From Streptococcus viridans (lineage in GTDB: Bacteria > Bacillota > Bacilli > Lactobacillales > Streptococcaceae), in assembly GCF_900636365.1 (NCBI RefSeq), contig NZ_LR134266.1, positions 323,501 through 387,500 on the forward strand: 64,000 nucleotides of DNA. The letters are read 5' to 3'. This document shows positions 23,308-30,852 of this stretch, piece by piece; position 1 is the stretch's first letter, and each line of letters begins with the position of its first letter. The position numbers were made by a program, and so were the translations under genes. Below the pieces are notes generated by a model. That model worked only from the letters and a program-made list of their open reading frames with translations. It ran no database searches and was not told the origin of the DNA.

Positions 23308-23922
23308 ATGATTCAAAATATTGTTACTTCAATAATCCTGTATTCTGGGACAGCCGTAGACTTACTTATTATCCTAATGTTATTTTTTGCCAAAAGAAAA
23401 AGCAGAAAGGACATCATTAACATCTATTTAGGACAATTTCTAGGCTCTGTTAGTCTAATATTCCTAAGTTTGCTTTTTGCATTTGTCTTAAATTATATTC
23501 CTAGTAAAGAGATTTTAGGTTTACTAGGTTTGATTCCAATTTTCCTAGGCCTCAAAGTTTTGCTTTTAGGAGATTCTGATGGAGAAGCTATTGCAAAAGA
23601 TGGTTTGCGAAAAGACAATAAAAACCTGATTTTTCTAGTCGCTATGATTACTTTTGCAAGTTGTGGCGCTGACAATATAGGTGTCTTTGTCCCATATTTT
23701 ACCACCTTAAATTTAGCGAATTTGATAGTGACTTTACTTACTTTTCTAGTCATGATTTATCTCTTGGTTTTTTCTGCCCAAAAATTAGCACAAGTCCCTT
23801 CTGTTGGAGAAACTTTGGAGAAATATAGCAGATGGTTTATTGCCGTTGTCTATTTAGGATTGGGGATGTATATCCTGATTGAAAACAACAGCTTTGACAT
23901 GCTATGGGCTGTGTTAGGCTAG
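23308..23922 (+). CDS. cadD: CadD-family cadmium resistance transporter
   Basis: A 204-aa membrane protein with about five helices. It has the CadD hallmarks: an early TAVDLLIILMLFFAK segment, the GLIPIFLGLKVLL helix and the Cys-containing FASCGADNIGVFVPYF motif. It lowers cellular cadmium and perhaps zinc. ATG 23308 is preferred to the in-frame ATG 23296, because GAGG at 23298-23301 lies six bases upstream and the operator covers the earlier ATG. Its stop overlaps the ribosome-binding site of the regulator gene. Confidence 0.88.
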   Translation: MIQNIVTSIILYSGTAVDLLIILMLFFAKRKSRKDIINIYLGQFLGSVSLIFLSLLFAFVLNYIPSKEILGLLGLIPIFLGLKVLLLGDSDGEAIAKDGLRKDNKNLIFLVAMITFASCGADNIGVFVPYFTTLNLANLIVTLLTFLVMIYLLVFSAQKLAQVPSVGETLEKYSRWFIAVVYLGLGMYILIENNSFDMLWAVLG

Positions 23923-23933
23923 GAGAAAAAATT

Positions 23934-24272
23934 ATGAAAAAAGATAGTATCTGTCAAGTGGATGTTATAAATCAACAAAATGTTACAACCGCAACGAACT
24001 ACCTTGAAAAGGAAAAAGTCCAAAAATCACTTCGCATTTTATCAAAATTTACCGATAATAAACAGATAAATATCATCTTTTATCTCCTTGCCGTCGAAGA
24101 ACTCTGTGTCTGCGATATAGCCTGTTTATTAAATCTCAGTATGGCATCTGCCTCCCACCATCTTCGTAAACTAGCCAATCAAAACATCTTGGACACTAGA
24201 AGAGAGGGGAAAATTATATATTATTTTATAAAAGATGAGGAAATCAGAGTTTTTTTTAATCAACTAGGATAA
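23934..24272 (+). CDS. cadC: ArsR/SmtB-type metal sensor (CadC/CadX)
   Basis: A 112-aa winged-helix repressor. The metal site is the N-terminal Cys (DSICQV) together with ELCVCDIA in helix 3. The recognition helix is SMASASHHLRKLANQNIL, and the beta wing (REGKIIYYFI) follows. The ELCVCD motif is diagnostic for Cd/Pb/Zn sensors. The start at 23934 follows AGGAGAAAAA. It should autoregulate cadDC from the palindrome at 23278. Confidence 0.9.
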   Translation: MKKDSICQVDVINQQNVTTATNYLEKEKVQKSLRILSKFTDNKQINIIFYLLAVEELCVCDIACLLNLSMASASHHLRKLANQNILDTRREGKIIYYFIKDEEIRVFFNQLG

Positions 24273-24315
24273 CAACTATTTTTACTACTTTTCCATGATT
24301 ATAGGGAGATTATAT

Positions 24316-24450
24316 ATGAAATTTTTTGATGAAAATTACTCACAAGAAATACCTACTCGTATCAAATGTTTAAGAAAAAAGTATAATTTAAAGCAAAGCG
24401 ACCTAGGTAATGCAGGTCAAGTTAGCCAAGTTGAAAAGGGAGAAATTTGA
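24316..24450 (+). pseudogene. Truncated XRE-type HTH fragment
   Basis: Forty-four codons with a GGGAG site: an HTH begins (RIKCLRKKYNLKQSDLG, VSQVEKGEI) and stops at TGA right after the recognition helix. The following frame (24457) is in phase but encodes the end of a membrane protein. The gene has therefore been cut and joined to unrelated sequence. Confidence 0.65.
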
Positions 24451-24456
24451 AAGAAT

Positions 24457-24804
24457 TTGTATCTTTTATTTTTTGTTTCATTTATGCCCTATGCTACTGG
24501 AATAGTTAGTAGTCATTTCATGAATCATACGGCACAGCTCTTTTATGGACTGATCGTTATTGTTTCAACGGTAGCAAACTGGTTTTTACATAAAGTAATT
24601 GATAAACCCAATATAGATCAGAAAGAATTACTTGAAGCTACCGCACAATATAGGAAGTTATTGATACCTGACCTAATAATTAAAGGAGTGGGATTGATTC
24701 TATCCTTAATTGTCTATCCTCTGATTATGATGTATAGTGTTTTAATTGCGGCATTTTACATCATAACTTTAAAAACACTATCCGAAAAAAGAGTGAATAA
24801 CTAA
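24457..24804 (+). pseudogene. C-terminal part of a TMEM175/DUF1211-like membrane protein
   Basis: About 115 codons encode three or four helices. LLFFVSFMPYATGIVSSHF, then a helix near IVIVSTVANWFLHK, resembles the second half of bacterial TMEM175-family potassium channels. The first repeat, with its FSDAVFAIAIT signature, is missing. The frame has no ribosome-binding site and continues from the truncated HTH fragment across a TGA. It is a relic. Confidence 0.55.
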
Positions 24805-24963
24805 AAAACGGTGACCAAAGTTAGGTGTATTATTTTAATGCTTAGAGACCTAAACTATTCCCCTATTTTAAAAATATTGATTCAGATTTTATGAAATTAA
24901 TCAGTAGATATCGTTCTGAAAAGCCTTGATAATACGCTGTTTTTAGTCCAACTGAAACCCATA

Positions 24964-24982
24964 CTTTCCAAACCAGGTCTTA
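24964..24982 (+). repeat. 19-base att-like core, copy 2
   Basis: Identical to 14884-14902. It continues into the rpsI ghost, which explains its origin as a ribosomal protein gene 3' end. Confidence 0.75.
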
Positions 24983-25020
24983 AGAAAGCTCGTAAAGCAT
25001 CACAATTATCAAAACGTTAA
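24970..25020 (+). pseudogene. Ghost of the rpsI (ribosomal protein S9) 3' end
   Basis: Reads KPGLKKARKASQLSKR-stop, essentially the C-terminal tail of streptococcal S9 (PGLKKARKASQFSKR). No other part of rpsI is present. The 3' end of rpsI is a known ICE integration site in streptococci, so this piece should be an att site left by, or carried with, an element of that specificity. Confidence 0.8.
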
Positions 25021-25044
25021 TCAACACGCTTATATCAACGTTTA

Positions 25045-25080
25045 CAGACATTTAAGAAATTTCTCTTGGATGTCTTTTTT
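25045..25080 (+). terminator. Hairpin after the rpsI ghost
   Basis: AGACAT (25046-25051) and ATGTCT (25070-25075) with inner AGAAATTTCT and a T run. Probably the rpsI terminator copied with the ghost. Confidence 0.65.
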
Positions 25081-25320
25081 TGTCTAGCTAAATTTTACAA
25101 ATTGGGCAATTTAGGTTACTCAATAATATAAAAAAGATAAAAATTTAAAGTTCGAATTTTAATTTTAAAAAAAGTAATTATTATTGAATATCTGTTCAAA
25201 CATTTTTTCTTTTCTAAGGTTAATATAAGTATATATACTTTAAAAAAGGAAGTCAAACATCTTGCTCATAGATTTTTGCATTTTTAAAAAATACATTTTG
25301 TCATATAATAATGTGGAAAA

Positions 25321-25349
25321 TTGACGGATTCCTTAAATAATCATACAAT
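25321..25349 (+). promoter_or_regulatory. Promoter upstream of the second ABC exporter
   Basis: TTGACG (25321-25326) and TACAAT (25344-25349), 17-base spacer, about 120 bases before the small gene at 25475. Confidence 0.65.
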
Positions 25350-25474
25350 ATGAATATGTAAACCCTTACATACTATTCTACTTATACTTGATAAAATGCA
25401 AGTTCTTGAGGATCTATAAATATATAGACACTCTTCTATTTATAAAGTGAAATAAAGAATCACGGAGAAAGTTT

Positions 25475-25678
25475 ATGGATATTAAAGAGACATTCAACCA
25501 GCTAGACAATACAAAATTTAATGATTTCAATAATCGCCTTGAAGGTTTTGAGAAACTTTTTAAAGACAAATATTATTTTACCCATCCCGAAGATTTTAGC
25601 TCAATCTTTAGCATTTTGGTAAAGTATGGAAAAAGTACAAGTAAATATATTTTATCGAAAGGAGAGATATATGAGTGA
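25475..25678 (+). CDS. Small soluble protein preceding the ABC exporter
   Basis: A 67-aa charged peptide starting after CGGAGAA. It has no membrane segment and no clear family. Its stop overlaps the start of the ABC ATPase gene (ATG 25671), so the two are translationally coupled. Its position suggests an exporter substrate, a regulator or a leader frame. The sequence does not decide. Confidence 0.5.
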   Translation: MDIKETFNQLDNTKFNDFNNRLEGFEKLFKDKYYFTHPEDFSSIFSILVKYGKSTSKYILSKGEIYE

Positions 25679-26657
25679 AATAGTTATTAATGCTCAGAAT
25701 TTATCTAAAAATTTTTATAATTTTGATTCAAGACTCCCATTTATCAAGAGATTTTTGAAACGTAATCAAATAACGATTCGAGCTGTTCAAGATATTAGTT
25801 TTACGATTAAGAGAGGGAGTATAGTTGGCTTTATTGGGAGTAATGGAGCTGGTAAATCCACAACGATTAAAATGTTGACTGGGACTCTTTATCCTAGTTC
25901 CGGAAAATTAGAAGTGAATGGAGAAATTCCATTTAAAAGAAGTATAAATTTTAGAAAAAAAATTTCAATAGTAGTAGGAAATAAATTACAGTTATTTCAA
26001 GATGTTTCGGCTATGGATTATTTTCAATTGATTGGTACTTTATATGAGGTAGAACCGGCGATTTTACAAGAACGAATTCAGGAATTAAGCAATTTGTTGA
26101 ATGTAAAAGATCAGCTTTACCAGCAGGTCCGGACCCTCTCTCTTGGACAAAAAATGAAAATGGAGTTTATCGCGGCATCTTTAACAAGTCCGGAAATATT
26201 ATTTTTAGACGAGCCTACTATAGGGTTAGATATACAGTCTAAAAAAGATATCAGAACATTTTTAAAGAAAATGAATGAAGAATGTCATACTACTATTATT
26301 TTAACGAGTCATGATATGGATGATATTTCGTCTGTTTGTGACGAATTAATCGTCATTGACAAAGGAAAAATTATTTTGCAGGAGTCAATGGATGTTATTT
26401 TATCTAAATTTTCTGATTTTAAATATTTAAAGATAAAAATGACATTAGATTTGGTACCAGAGTTATGCTCTGTTAAAGGAGTAGTAGTCATTTCTCAAAC
26501 AAAATCGGAATGTATACTAAAAATACCTAGAGATTTTGTCTTTGAGACATTAGAATCAATCAATAAGCTTGTAGATATAGAAGATTTTGAAATATCAAAT
26601 CTTTCTTTAGAAGAAATTATTTTACAAAACTATTTTACAAAAAAGGAGCACAATTGA
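25671..26657 (+). CDS. ABC-2 exporter ATPase, accessory paralogue
   Basis: A 328-aa ATPase with Walker A GSNGAGKST, signature LSLGQ, Walker B LFLDEPTIGLD and switch TSHD. It is of the same COG4586 type as the protein at 16419 but much diverged and encoded by AT-rich codons. ATG 25671 has AAAGGAGAG at 25658-25666. The permease genes follow with overlaps, giving a complete second exporter. It lies between the two att-like cores at 24964 and 28490, so it was probably acquired as a unit. Confidence 0.83.
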   Translation: MSEIVINAQNLSKNFYNFDSRLPFIKRFLKRNQITIRAVQDISFTIKRGSIVGFIGSNGAGKSTTIKMLTGTLYPSSGKLEVNGEIPFKRSINFRKKISIVVGNKLQLFQDVSAMDYFQLIGTLYEVEPAILQERIQELSNLLNVKDQLYQQVRTLSLGQKMKMEFIAASLTSPEILFLDEPTIGLDIQSKKDIRTFLKKMNEECHTTIILTSHDMDDISSVCDELIVIDKGKIILQESMDVILSKFSDFKYLKIKMTLDLVPELCSVKGVVVISQTKSECILKIPRDFVFETLESINKLVDIEDFEISNLSLEEIILQNYFTKKEHN

Positions 26658-27448
26658 AAAAAGAAATGTCTATTATTCTGATATCATTTCGATCTATTTT
26701 GAACTATAAATCAAGTGTACTATTGTTAATGTTACAGGCAAGTATACAAATTATGATATCAGTATTTTTATGGACGTATATATATCAGAGTAACCAGATA
26801 AATATAGCAGGATATGATTTTACCTCAATGGTTCAATACTATTTGGGGACTATAATTTTTTCATATTTTGTTTTTTATCCAGTTGATTGGGAAATCAATG
26901 ACGATGTTCATTCAGGAAATTTTTTTAGCATATTAATAAAACCTGTTACTTTTTATAAGTATTATTTTTGTAAAATGCTTGGAGATAGGCTTGCTCATTT
27001 ATTATTTATCATCATTCCTGTCATTTTATTCTCCAGTGTTTATTACAAGAATGAGTTATTAACCATTGAAATTCTTATTTTAGGAAGTATTGCAATTATT
27101 CTATCTATGGTTCTATGGTTTTTAATATCATGTTGTGTAGGTATGCTTTCTTTTTGGTTAGAAAATATATTTTTTGTCCTTACTGTTAAAGAAATAGTAA
27201 TTCAGTTTTTATCAGGAATATTATTGCCTTTAAGTTTTTTTTCAAATAATTTTCGTCTGTTTTTAGATGTATTACCTTTTAAATACTTAGTATATGAACC
27301 GCTTCAGATGTTTAGTAATGATACATATAAATTAATAGACTATTTGAGAATTATTTGTATTCAATTGATTTGGTGCATCATTTTTTATATTATATCAAGA
27401 TTCATATTGAGAAAAGGAGTGGAGCACTTCTCAAATGTGGGAGGATAA
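26654..27448 (+). CDS. ABC-2 exporter permease 1, accessory paralogue
   Basis: A 264-aa six-helix permease of COG4587 type. It starts at TTG 26654 with AAGGAG at 26643-26648, overlapping the ATPase stop by four bases. An in-frame ATG at 26666 is the alternative start. The ending (RFILRKGVEHFSNVGG) follows the family pattern. Confidence 0.8.
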   Translation: MKKEMSIILISFRSILNYKSSVLLLMLQASIQIMISVFLWTYIYQSNQINIAGYDFTSMVQYYLGTIIFSYFVFYPVDWEINDDVHSGNFFSILIKPVTFYKYYFCKMLGDRLAHLLFIIIPVILFSSVYYKNELLTIEILILGSIAIILSMVLWFLISCCVGMLSFWLENIFFVLTVKEIVIQFLSGILLPLSFFSNNFRLFLDVLPFKYLVYEPLQMFSNDTYKLIDYLRIICIQLIWCIIFYIISRFILRKGVEHFSNVGG

Positions 27449-27449
27449 A

Positions 27450-28235
27450 ATGTTTAGAATAAAAGTAATTTTTAGGCTACTTCATTTTGGTTTTAAATCT
27501 GATATGAATTTTCATTTTGACTTCTTTTGTGGTCTATTTTCGTCGATACTGTGGATTGGTTTACCTATTGTATTTTTTAGATTGATTTTCTTAAACATAG
27601 ACTCTTTTAATGGTTGGGACTATTATCAAATTTTATTTTTGGTAGGTTCCTACACTATTGTAGATGGAGTTATGATGGGATTGTTAATTAGAAGTATGGG
27701 AATTTTAGAATCAGATATTTTGAGTGGTAACTTGGATCAAATTTTATTGAGGCCGTTTGATACTCAGTTGTTCTATATTTTTAGATCATTTAATTTAGTT
27801 CAATTCGTGAATACTTTTTTTGGTCTTGCGATCATTTTTATAAGTTATGGAAATTTAAATGTACATTTAAATTCATTAAAAATATTATTTTATATCCTTT
27901 CTTTAATGTGTGGTTGTATTATATATTATTCAATTTGGTTTCTAATAACGATTAGTTCATTTTGGTTCCCAACTAAATTTTCAAAAGTAGATGTATTTTT
28001 GAATTATATTGGAATTTCTAAGTATCCATATAATATTTTTACAGGTATTAACAGATTGATCACTATGTTATTTGTTCCCAATTTATTAATTGCCAATCCT
28101 GCAGTATTAATATTTTTAGGGAAAGATACATTGAACCTATTTTTCTATCAAATAGTTTTTACAGTTTTTTTGATTATTATCAGTCGTACAATTTTTAGAA
28201 AAGGATTGAAAAAATATGAAAGTGCAGGAAGATAA
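27450..28235 (+). CDS. ABC-2 exporter permease 2, accessory paralogue
   Basis: A 261-aa six-helix permease of COG3694 type. It shares the central GWDYYQILFLVGSYTIVDG and RPFDTQLFYIF motifs and the C-terminal RKGLKKYESAGR with the core paralogue. ATG 27450 follows GGGAGG at 27439-27444. The earlier ATG 27435 has no site and overlaps the previous gene. Confidence 0.8.
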   Translation: MFRIKVIFRLLHFGFKSDMNFHFDFFCGLFSSILWIGLPIVFFRLIFLNIDSFNGWDYYQILFLVGSYTIVDGVMMGLLIRSMGILESDILSGNLDQILLRPFDTQLFYIFRSFNLVQFVNTFFGLAIIFISYGNLNVHLNSLKILFYILSLMCGCIIYYSIWFLITISSFWFPTKFSKVDVFLNYIGISKYPYNIFTGINRLITMLFVPNLLIANPAVLIFLGKDTLNLFFYQIVFTVFLIIISRTIFRKGLKKYESAGR

Positions 28236-28489
28236 ACAATGTTGTTCAGTTATATGTTTGACTAAAGGAAGTGATTCGCTGTACTTTGTTTTGTGGTCAT
28301 TGAAACATCAGATAATTATAAACTATAATTTAAAGAATAGTATTATTAACTTATAGGTGCTAAGAAAAAATTTAAAGAAATTCCCTCATTCAATCAAACT
28401 TATTCATATTTTTTAAAATAAGAAAATAGTTGGATTTTGATGATGGTTGATATAAAGCTAAACTGAAAGTACCTGAAATCCAACTGTGT

Positions 28490-28506
28490 CAAACCAGGTT
28501 TTACGA
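28490..28506 (+). repeat. Att-like core, copy 3
   Basis: CAAACCAGGTTTTACGA, 16 of 17 bases as in 14889-14905. TCCAACTG precedes both this copy (28479) and copy 2 (24942). Confidence 0.65.
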
Positions 28507-28630
28507 AAAGTTTTATTTGTACCAAAAATGACAAAGCATCCAAAACCTTTTCTCCATCTCTACGGTAATTCATTGACCTTCCGTTATCCTCGAATATTGT
28601 CTTCTAACGCCTAGGAATGAACGGAGATTT

Positions 28631-28660
28631 GACCAGATAGTCCGATAATTCGACCACTTA
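28631..28660 (+). promoter_or_regulatory. LytTR-type direct repeat upstream of 28755 gene
   Basis: GACCAGATA (28631-28639) and GACCACTTA (28652-28660), starts exactly 21 bases apart. The second site ends 11 bases before the -35. The geometry is identical to that at 29145-29174. Confidence 0.65.
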
Positions 28661-28671
28661 TCCAAATTTCC

Positions 28672-28700
28672 TTGTCACTCTTGCCTCTGTTTGTTATAGT
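28672..28700 (+). promoter_or_regulatory. Promoter of the 28755 gene
   Basis: TTGTCA (28672-28677) and TATAGT (28695-28700), 17-base spacer. Confidence 0.65.
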
Positions 28701-28754
28701 AGGATTATCAAAAGAAGCTAGTCTTCTGATAACATTACAAAAAAAGGTAGTATC

Positions 28755-29066
28755 ATGAAAAAATTAATTGGTTTTGGATTTATCCTTGCAGCTCTCGCCG
28801 TCATCACCTTTAGTATCATTGGTTACCCGAAAATAGATGCCAATCTTTGGCCCTTGCTTCCAGTTGTCTTGTTTGCTTTCTTTACGCTTGAAAATGCACT
28901 CAAGAAAGACTACAAGTCCAGCTTGATTTGTGCAGTGATTGGCTTCATCATTGCCAATGCCATCTATGATCTTCTTCCGATTTCAAATGGGGTCGTGATT
29001 ACTTCGGGTGTCTTGGCTTGTCTTGGTCTTGGTTTTCTCTTTCCAGACGCACCAAAAGAAAAATAA
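28755..29066 (+). CDS. LiaF/LiaI-type small membrane protein
   Basis: A 103-aa protein with four hydrophobic helices and short loops. It resembles the N-terminal membrane domain of LiaF-like proteins and of the neighbouring protein at 29695 (shared pattern: KLIG..., then LLPISN/FLPVSN-VVI...GLGFLF). The soluble LiaF domain is absent. AAAAAGG precedes the ATG. The operator pair upstream suggests control by the LytTR protein at 29244. Confidence 0.65.
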   Translation: MKKLIGFGFILAALAVITFSIIGYPKIDANLWPLLPVVLFAFFTLENALKKDYKSSLICAVIGFIIANAIYDLLPISNGVVITSGVLACLGLGFLFPDAPKEK

Positions 29067-29144
29067 TGCTTCTAATTTTATTCGTTCCAGGGGCTTGGCA
29101 TGAAGAGATTTCTTCAGACCAAGTCCTTTTTAGCTGTCTGAAAG

Positions 29145-29174
29145 AACCACTTAGGGGCTGAAAATAACCACTTA
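29145..29174 (+). promoter_or_regulatory. LytTR-type direct repeat (autoregulation)
   Basis: AACCACTTA occurs at 29145-29153 and 29166-29174. The spacing is 21 bases, two helical turns, as expected for LytTR dimers. The second site ends 11 bases before the -35 at 29186. Confidence 0.7.
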
Positions 29175-29185
29175 CTGAAAAGGAC

Positions 29186-29213
29186 TTGTAAGATTTTGAA
29201 CAGCTGTTATAAT
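29186..29213 (+). promoter_or_regulatory. Promoter of the LytTR operon
   Basis: TTGTAA (29186-29191) and TATAAT (29208-29213), 16-base spacer. Confidence 0.7.
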
Positions 29214-29243
29214 GTTACTAACAAAGGTTAAGAAAGGAGTCAT

Positions 29244-29690
29244 ATGAAAGTTCGCATCGAATTAGATCCTCAGATGGATGAGCCAGAAATGATCATTCGG
29301 GCTCCTCGATTGACGGAAGATGTCGCCCGCTTGCAACAGTTGATCTTGGAGCAAAAAATGACGCCCTTGACCTTTTACAAGGATCGAAGTGAGTACTTCG
29401 TGGATGTGTCAGAAATTCTCTTTTTTGAGACAGATGGTGAAAAGATCTATGGGCATACCAGAGAAGAGGCTTATGAGGTTCGTCAAAAACTCTATGAGTT
29501 GGAAGAGATCTTACCAATTGCTTTCTGTCGCATCTCCAAGTCGACCATTGTCAATACCAAGCAGATTTATTCTATCGAAAAATCTTTTTCGGGAACCAGT
29601 ACAGTGAATTTTTATCAAACCCACAAACAGGTACACGTGTCCCGACACTACTATCAACTCTTAAAAGAACGGTTAAAGGAAATGAGGTAA
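29244..29690 (+). CDS. LytTR-domain transcriptional regulator
   Basis: A 148-aa protein. A short N-terminal region is followed by a LytTR DNA-binding domain (about residues 45-145) with EYFVDVSEILFFETDGEKIY, FCRISKSTIVN and VSRHYYQLLKERL. There is no receiver domain, so it is not a classical response regulator. Partner membrane proteins often control such stand-alone LytTR regulators. The next gene, four bases away, encodes a LiaF-like membrane protein. The direct repeats upstream of this gene and of 28755 are likely its targets. Confidence 0.85.
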   Translation: MKVRIELDPQMDEPEMIIRAPRLTEDVARLQQLILEQKMTPLTFYKDRSEYFVDVSEILFFETDGEKIYGHTREEAYEVRQKLYELEEILPIAFCRISKSTIVNTKQIYSIEKSFSGTSTVNFYQTHKQVHVSRHYYQLLKERLKEMR

Positions 29691-29694
29691 CGAG

Positions 29695-30390
29695 ATGAAA
29701 AATAAATTAATTGGGATTTTCTTAATCCTCCTAGCAGCTCTAGTGCTCTTACAAGGCTATTTTGTAAAATGGGAAATCAGTATTTGGACGCTGGCTTGGG
29801 TTGTTTTGCTAGCAGTCCTTTCTCTCTCAAGTTTTTTGAAGCGGCACTTTGGCTGGGGCTTCCTATATGGGATCTTGGCCCTGTTCTCCCTTAATGGCCA
29901 ATATCATTTTCTTCCGGTATCCAACTCGGTGGTCATCTTTTCTTCTATTTTAGCGGTGATTGGTCTGAATATTCTCTTTAAGCCCTCTAAAAAAGCAAAA
30001 GCGACTTGGAACTCCTACTCAGCAGGATCATCTTCCCAAACTGCTGGCAATGACATCGATGTCTCCTTCTCTACAGTGACCAAGTATTTGAATGACCAGA
30101 ATTTTACGGGCGGAAGTGCCGATGTGAGCTTAGGAGAAGCTTCTATCTATTTTGACAATTGCCGGATCGAAGGGCCGTCAGCTCAGTTTGCGGTGGATGT
30201 TTCCCTTGGAAGTTTGAGTCTCTATGTCCCGAGCGACTGGCGGGTTCATGTCAATGTAGAAAGTTCTCTGTCAGCTATCCAACACCAGGAAAATCCTAGC
30301 AATTTAACCAGCAAGGACTTTTACATCGTCGGAGAGGTCTCACTGGGGAACCTAGAAATCATCTATGTAGGTGAGAATTCCTTTTCATAA
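29695..30390 (+). CDS. LiaF-like membrane protein with C-terminal toastrack-type domain
   Basis: A 231-aa protein. Four N-terminal helices (residues about 5-100) are followed by a linker rich in Ser/Gly. The soluble beta domain (about 120-230) has repeated VSLG motifs (ADVSLGEASIYFD, VDVSLGSLSLYVP, GEVSLGNLEIIYVG) typical of LiaF/DUF2154 C-terminal domains. It probably senses envelope state and modulates the LytTR protein with which it is co-transcribed. Confidence 0.75.
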   Translation: MKNKLIGIFLILLAALVLLQGYFVKWEISIWTLAWVVLLAVLSLSSFLKRHFGWGFLYGILALFSLNGQYHFLPVSNSVVIFSSILAVIGLNILFKPSKKAKATWNSYSAGSSSQTAGNDIDVSFSTVTKYLNDQNFTGGSADVSLGEASIYFDNCRIEGPSAQFAVDVSLGSLSLYVPSDWRVHVNVESSLSAIQHQENPSNLTSKDFYIVGEVSLGNLEIIYVGENSFS

Positions 30391-30420
30391 GCCGATCTAA
30401 GAAAAACTTATTCAAAGGTC

Positions 30421-30449
30421 TTGCCAAGAGAAAGTTTTTTTGGTAATAT
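30421..30449 (+). promoter_or_regulatory. Promoter of rpmB
   Basis: TTGCCA (30421-30426) and TAATAT (30444-30449), 17-base spacer. Confidence 0.65.
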
Positions 30450-30480
30450 AGTACGGTATGTGGTGCTAGCACATCCGTAA

Positions 30481-30494
30481 TATTAGATCTAATA
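30481..30494. promoter_or_regulatory. Palindrome at the rpmB ribosome-binding site
   Basis: TATTAGATCTAATA is a perfect 14-base palindrome directly adjoining AGGAGG. Another palindrome, GTGCTAGCAC, lies 12 bases upstream (30463-30472). They may control rpmB translation. Confidence 0.4.
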
Positions 30495-30508
30495 GGAGGC
30501 AAAACAGA

Positions 30509-30697
30509 ATGGCTAAAGTATGTTATTTTACTGGTCGTAAGACTGTATCAGGAAACAACCGTTCACACGCGATGAACCAAACCAAACGTGCCGTAAAACC
30601 AAACCTTCAAAAAGTAACTGTCCTTATCGATGGTAAACCTAAAAAAGTTTGGGCTTCAGCTCGTGCATTGAAATCTGGTAAAGTAGAACGCGTTTAA
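30509..30697 (+). CDS. rpmB: 50S ribosomal protein L28
   Basis: A 62-aa basic protein of the normal length. [21 protein letters not shown] at the N-terminus is the L28 signature, lacking the zinc-binding Cys set of the other paralogue type. It has its own promoter and terminator. A strong AGGAGG lies 13 bases from the start. Confidence 0.97.
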   Translation: MAKVCYFTGRKTVSGNNRSHAMNQTKRAVKPNLQKVTVLIDGKPKKVWASARALKSGKVERV

Positions 30698-30705
30698 TCA
30701 GAAAT

Positions 30706-30730
30706 GAGGATCTCTTGGAGGTCCTTTTCT
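30706..30730 (+). terminator. Terminator of rpmB
   Basis: AGGATCTC, short loop, GAGGTCCT then a T-rich tract. Confidence 0.8.
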
Positions 30731-30793
30731 TTTTTCTTTATTTTTTCTCTTTTTGGACATTTGTATCAACCGATAGGAGAAAGATGTATCCCT

Positions 30794-30822
30794 TTTACAC
30801 GCGCCCTCTTTTATGGTAAAAT
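30794..30822 (+). promoter_or_regulatory. Promoter of the asp23-fakA operon
   Basis: TTTACA (30794-30799) and TAAAAT (30817-30822), 17-base spacer. Confidence 0.7.
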
Positions 30823-30852
30823 AGAATATAAAATACTTTTGAGGTAGAAATT

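Larger units (their letters stand above)
24805..25474. other. 670-base gap with rpsI ghost, terminator and ABC promoter
   Basis: It holds the 19-base att-like core (24964-24982), 16 codons of an rpsI 3' end (24970-25020) and a terminator (25045-25080). The sequence after it (TGTCTAGCTAAATTTTACAA) resembles 12674-12693. A promoter follows at 25321. The rest is AT-rich without recognisable genes. Confidence 0.7.
28236..28754. other. 519-base gap: att-like core, TTTGTACCAAAA, LytTR sites and promoter
   Basis: The first 250 bases are AT-rich and empty. At 28490-28506 is the third att-like core. TTTGTACCAAAA at 28517-28528 recalls the repeats next to tRNA-Thr (19697-19720). The accessory region seems to end here. 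The last 130 bases carry the LytTR direct repeat (28631-28660) and the promoter (28672-28700). Confidence 0.65.
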
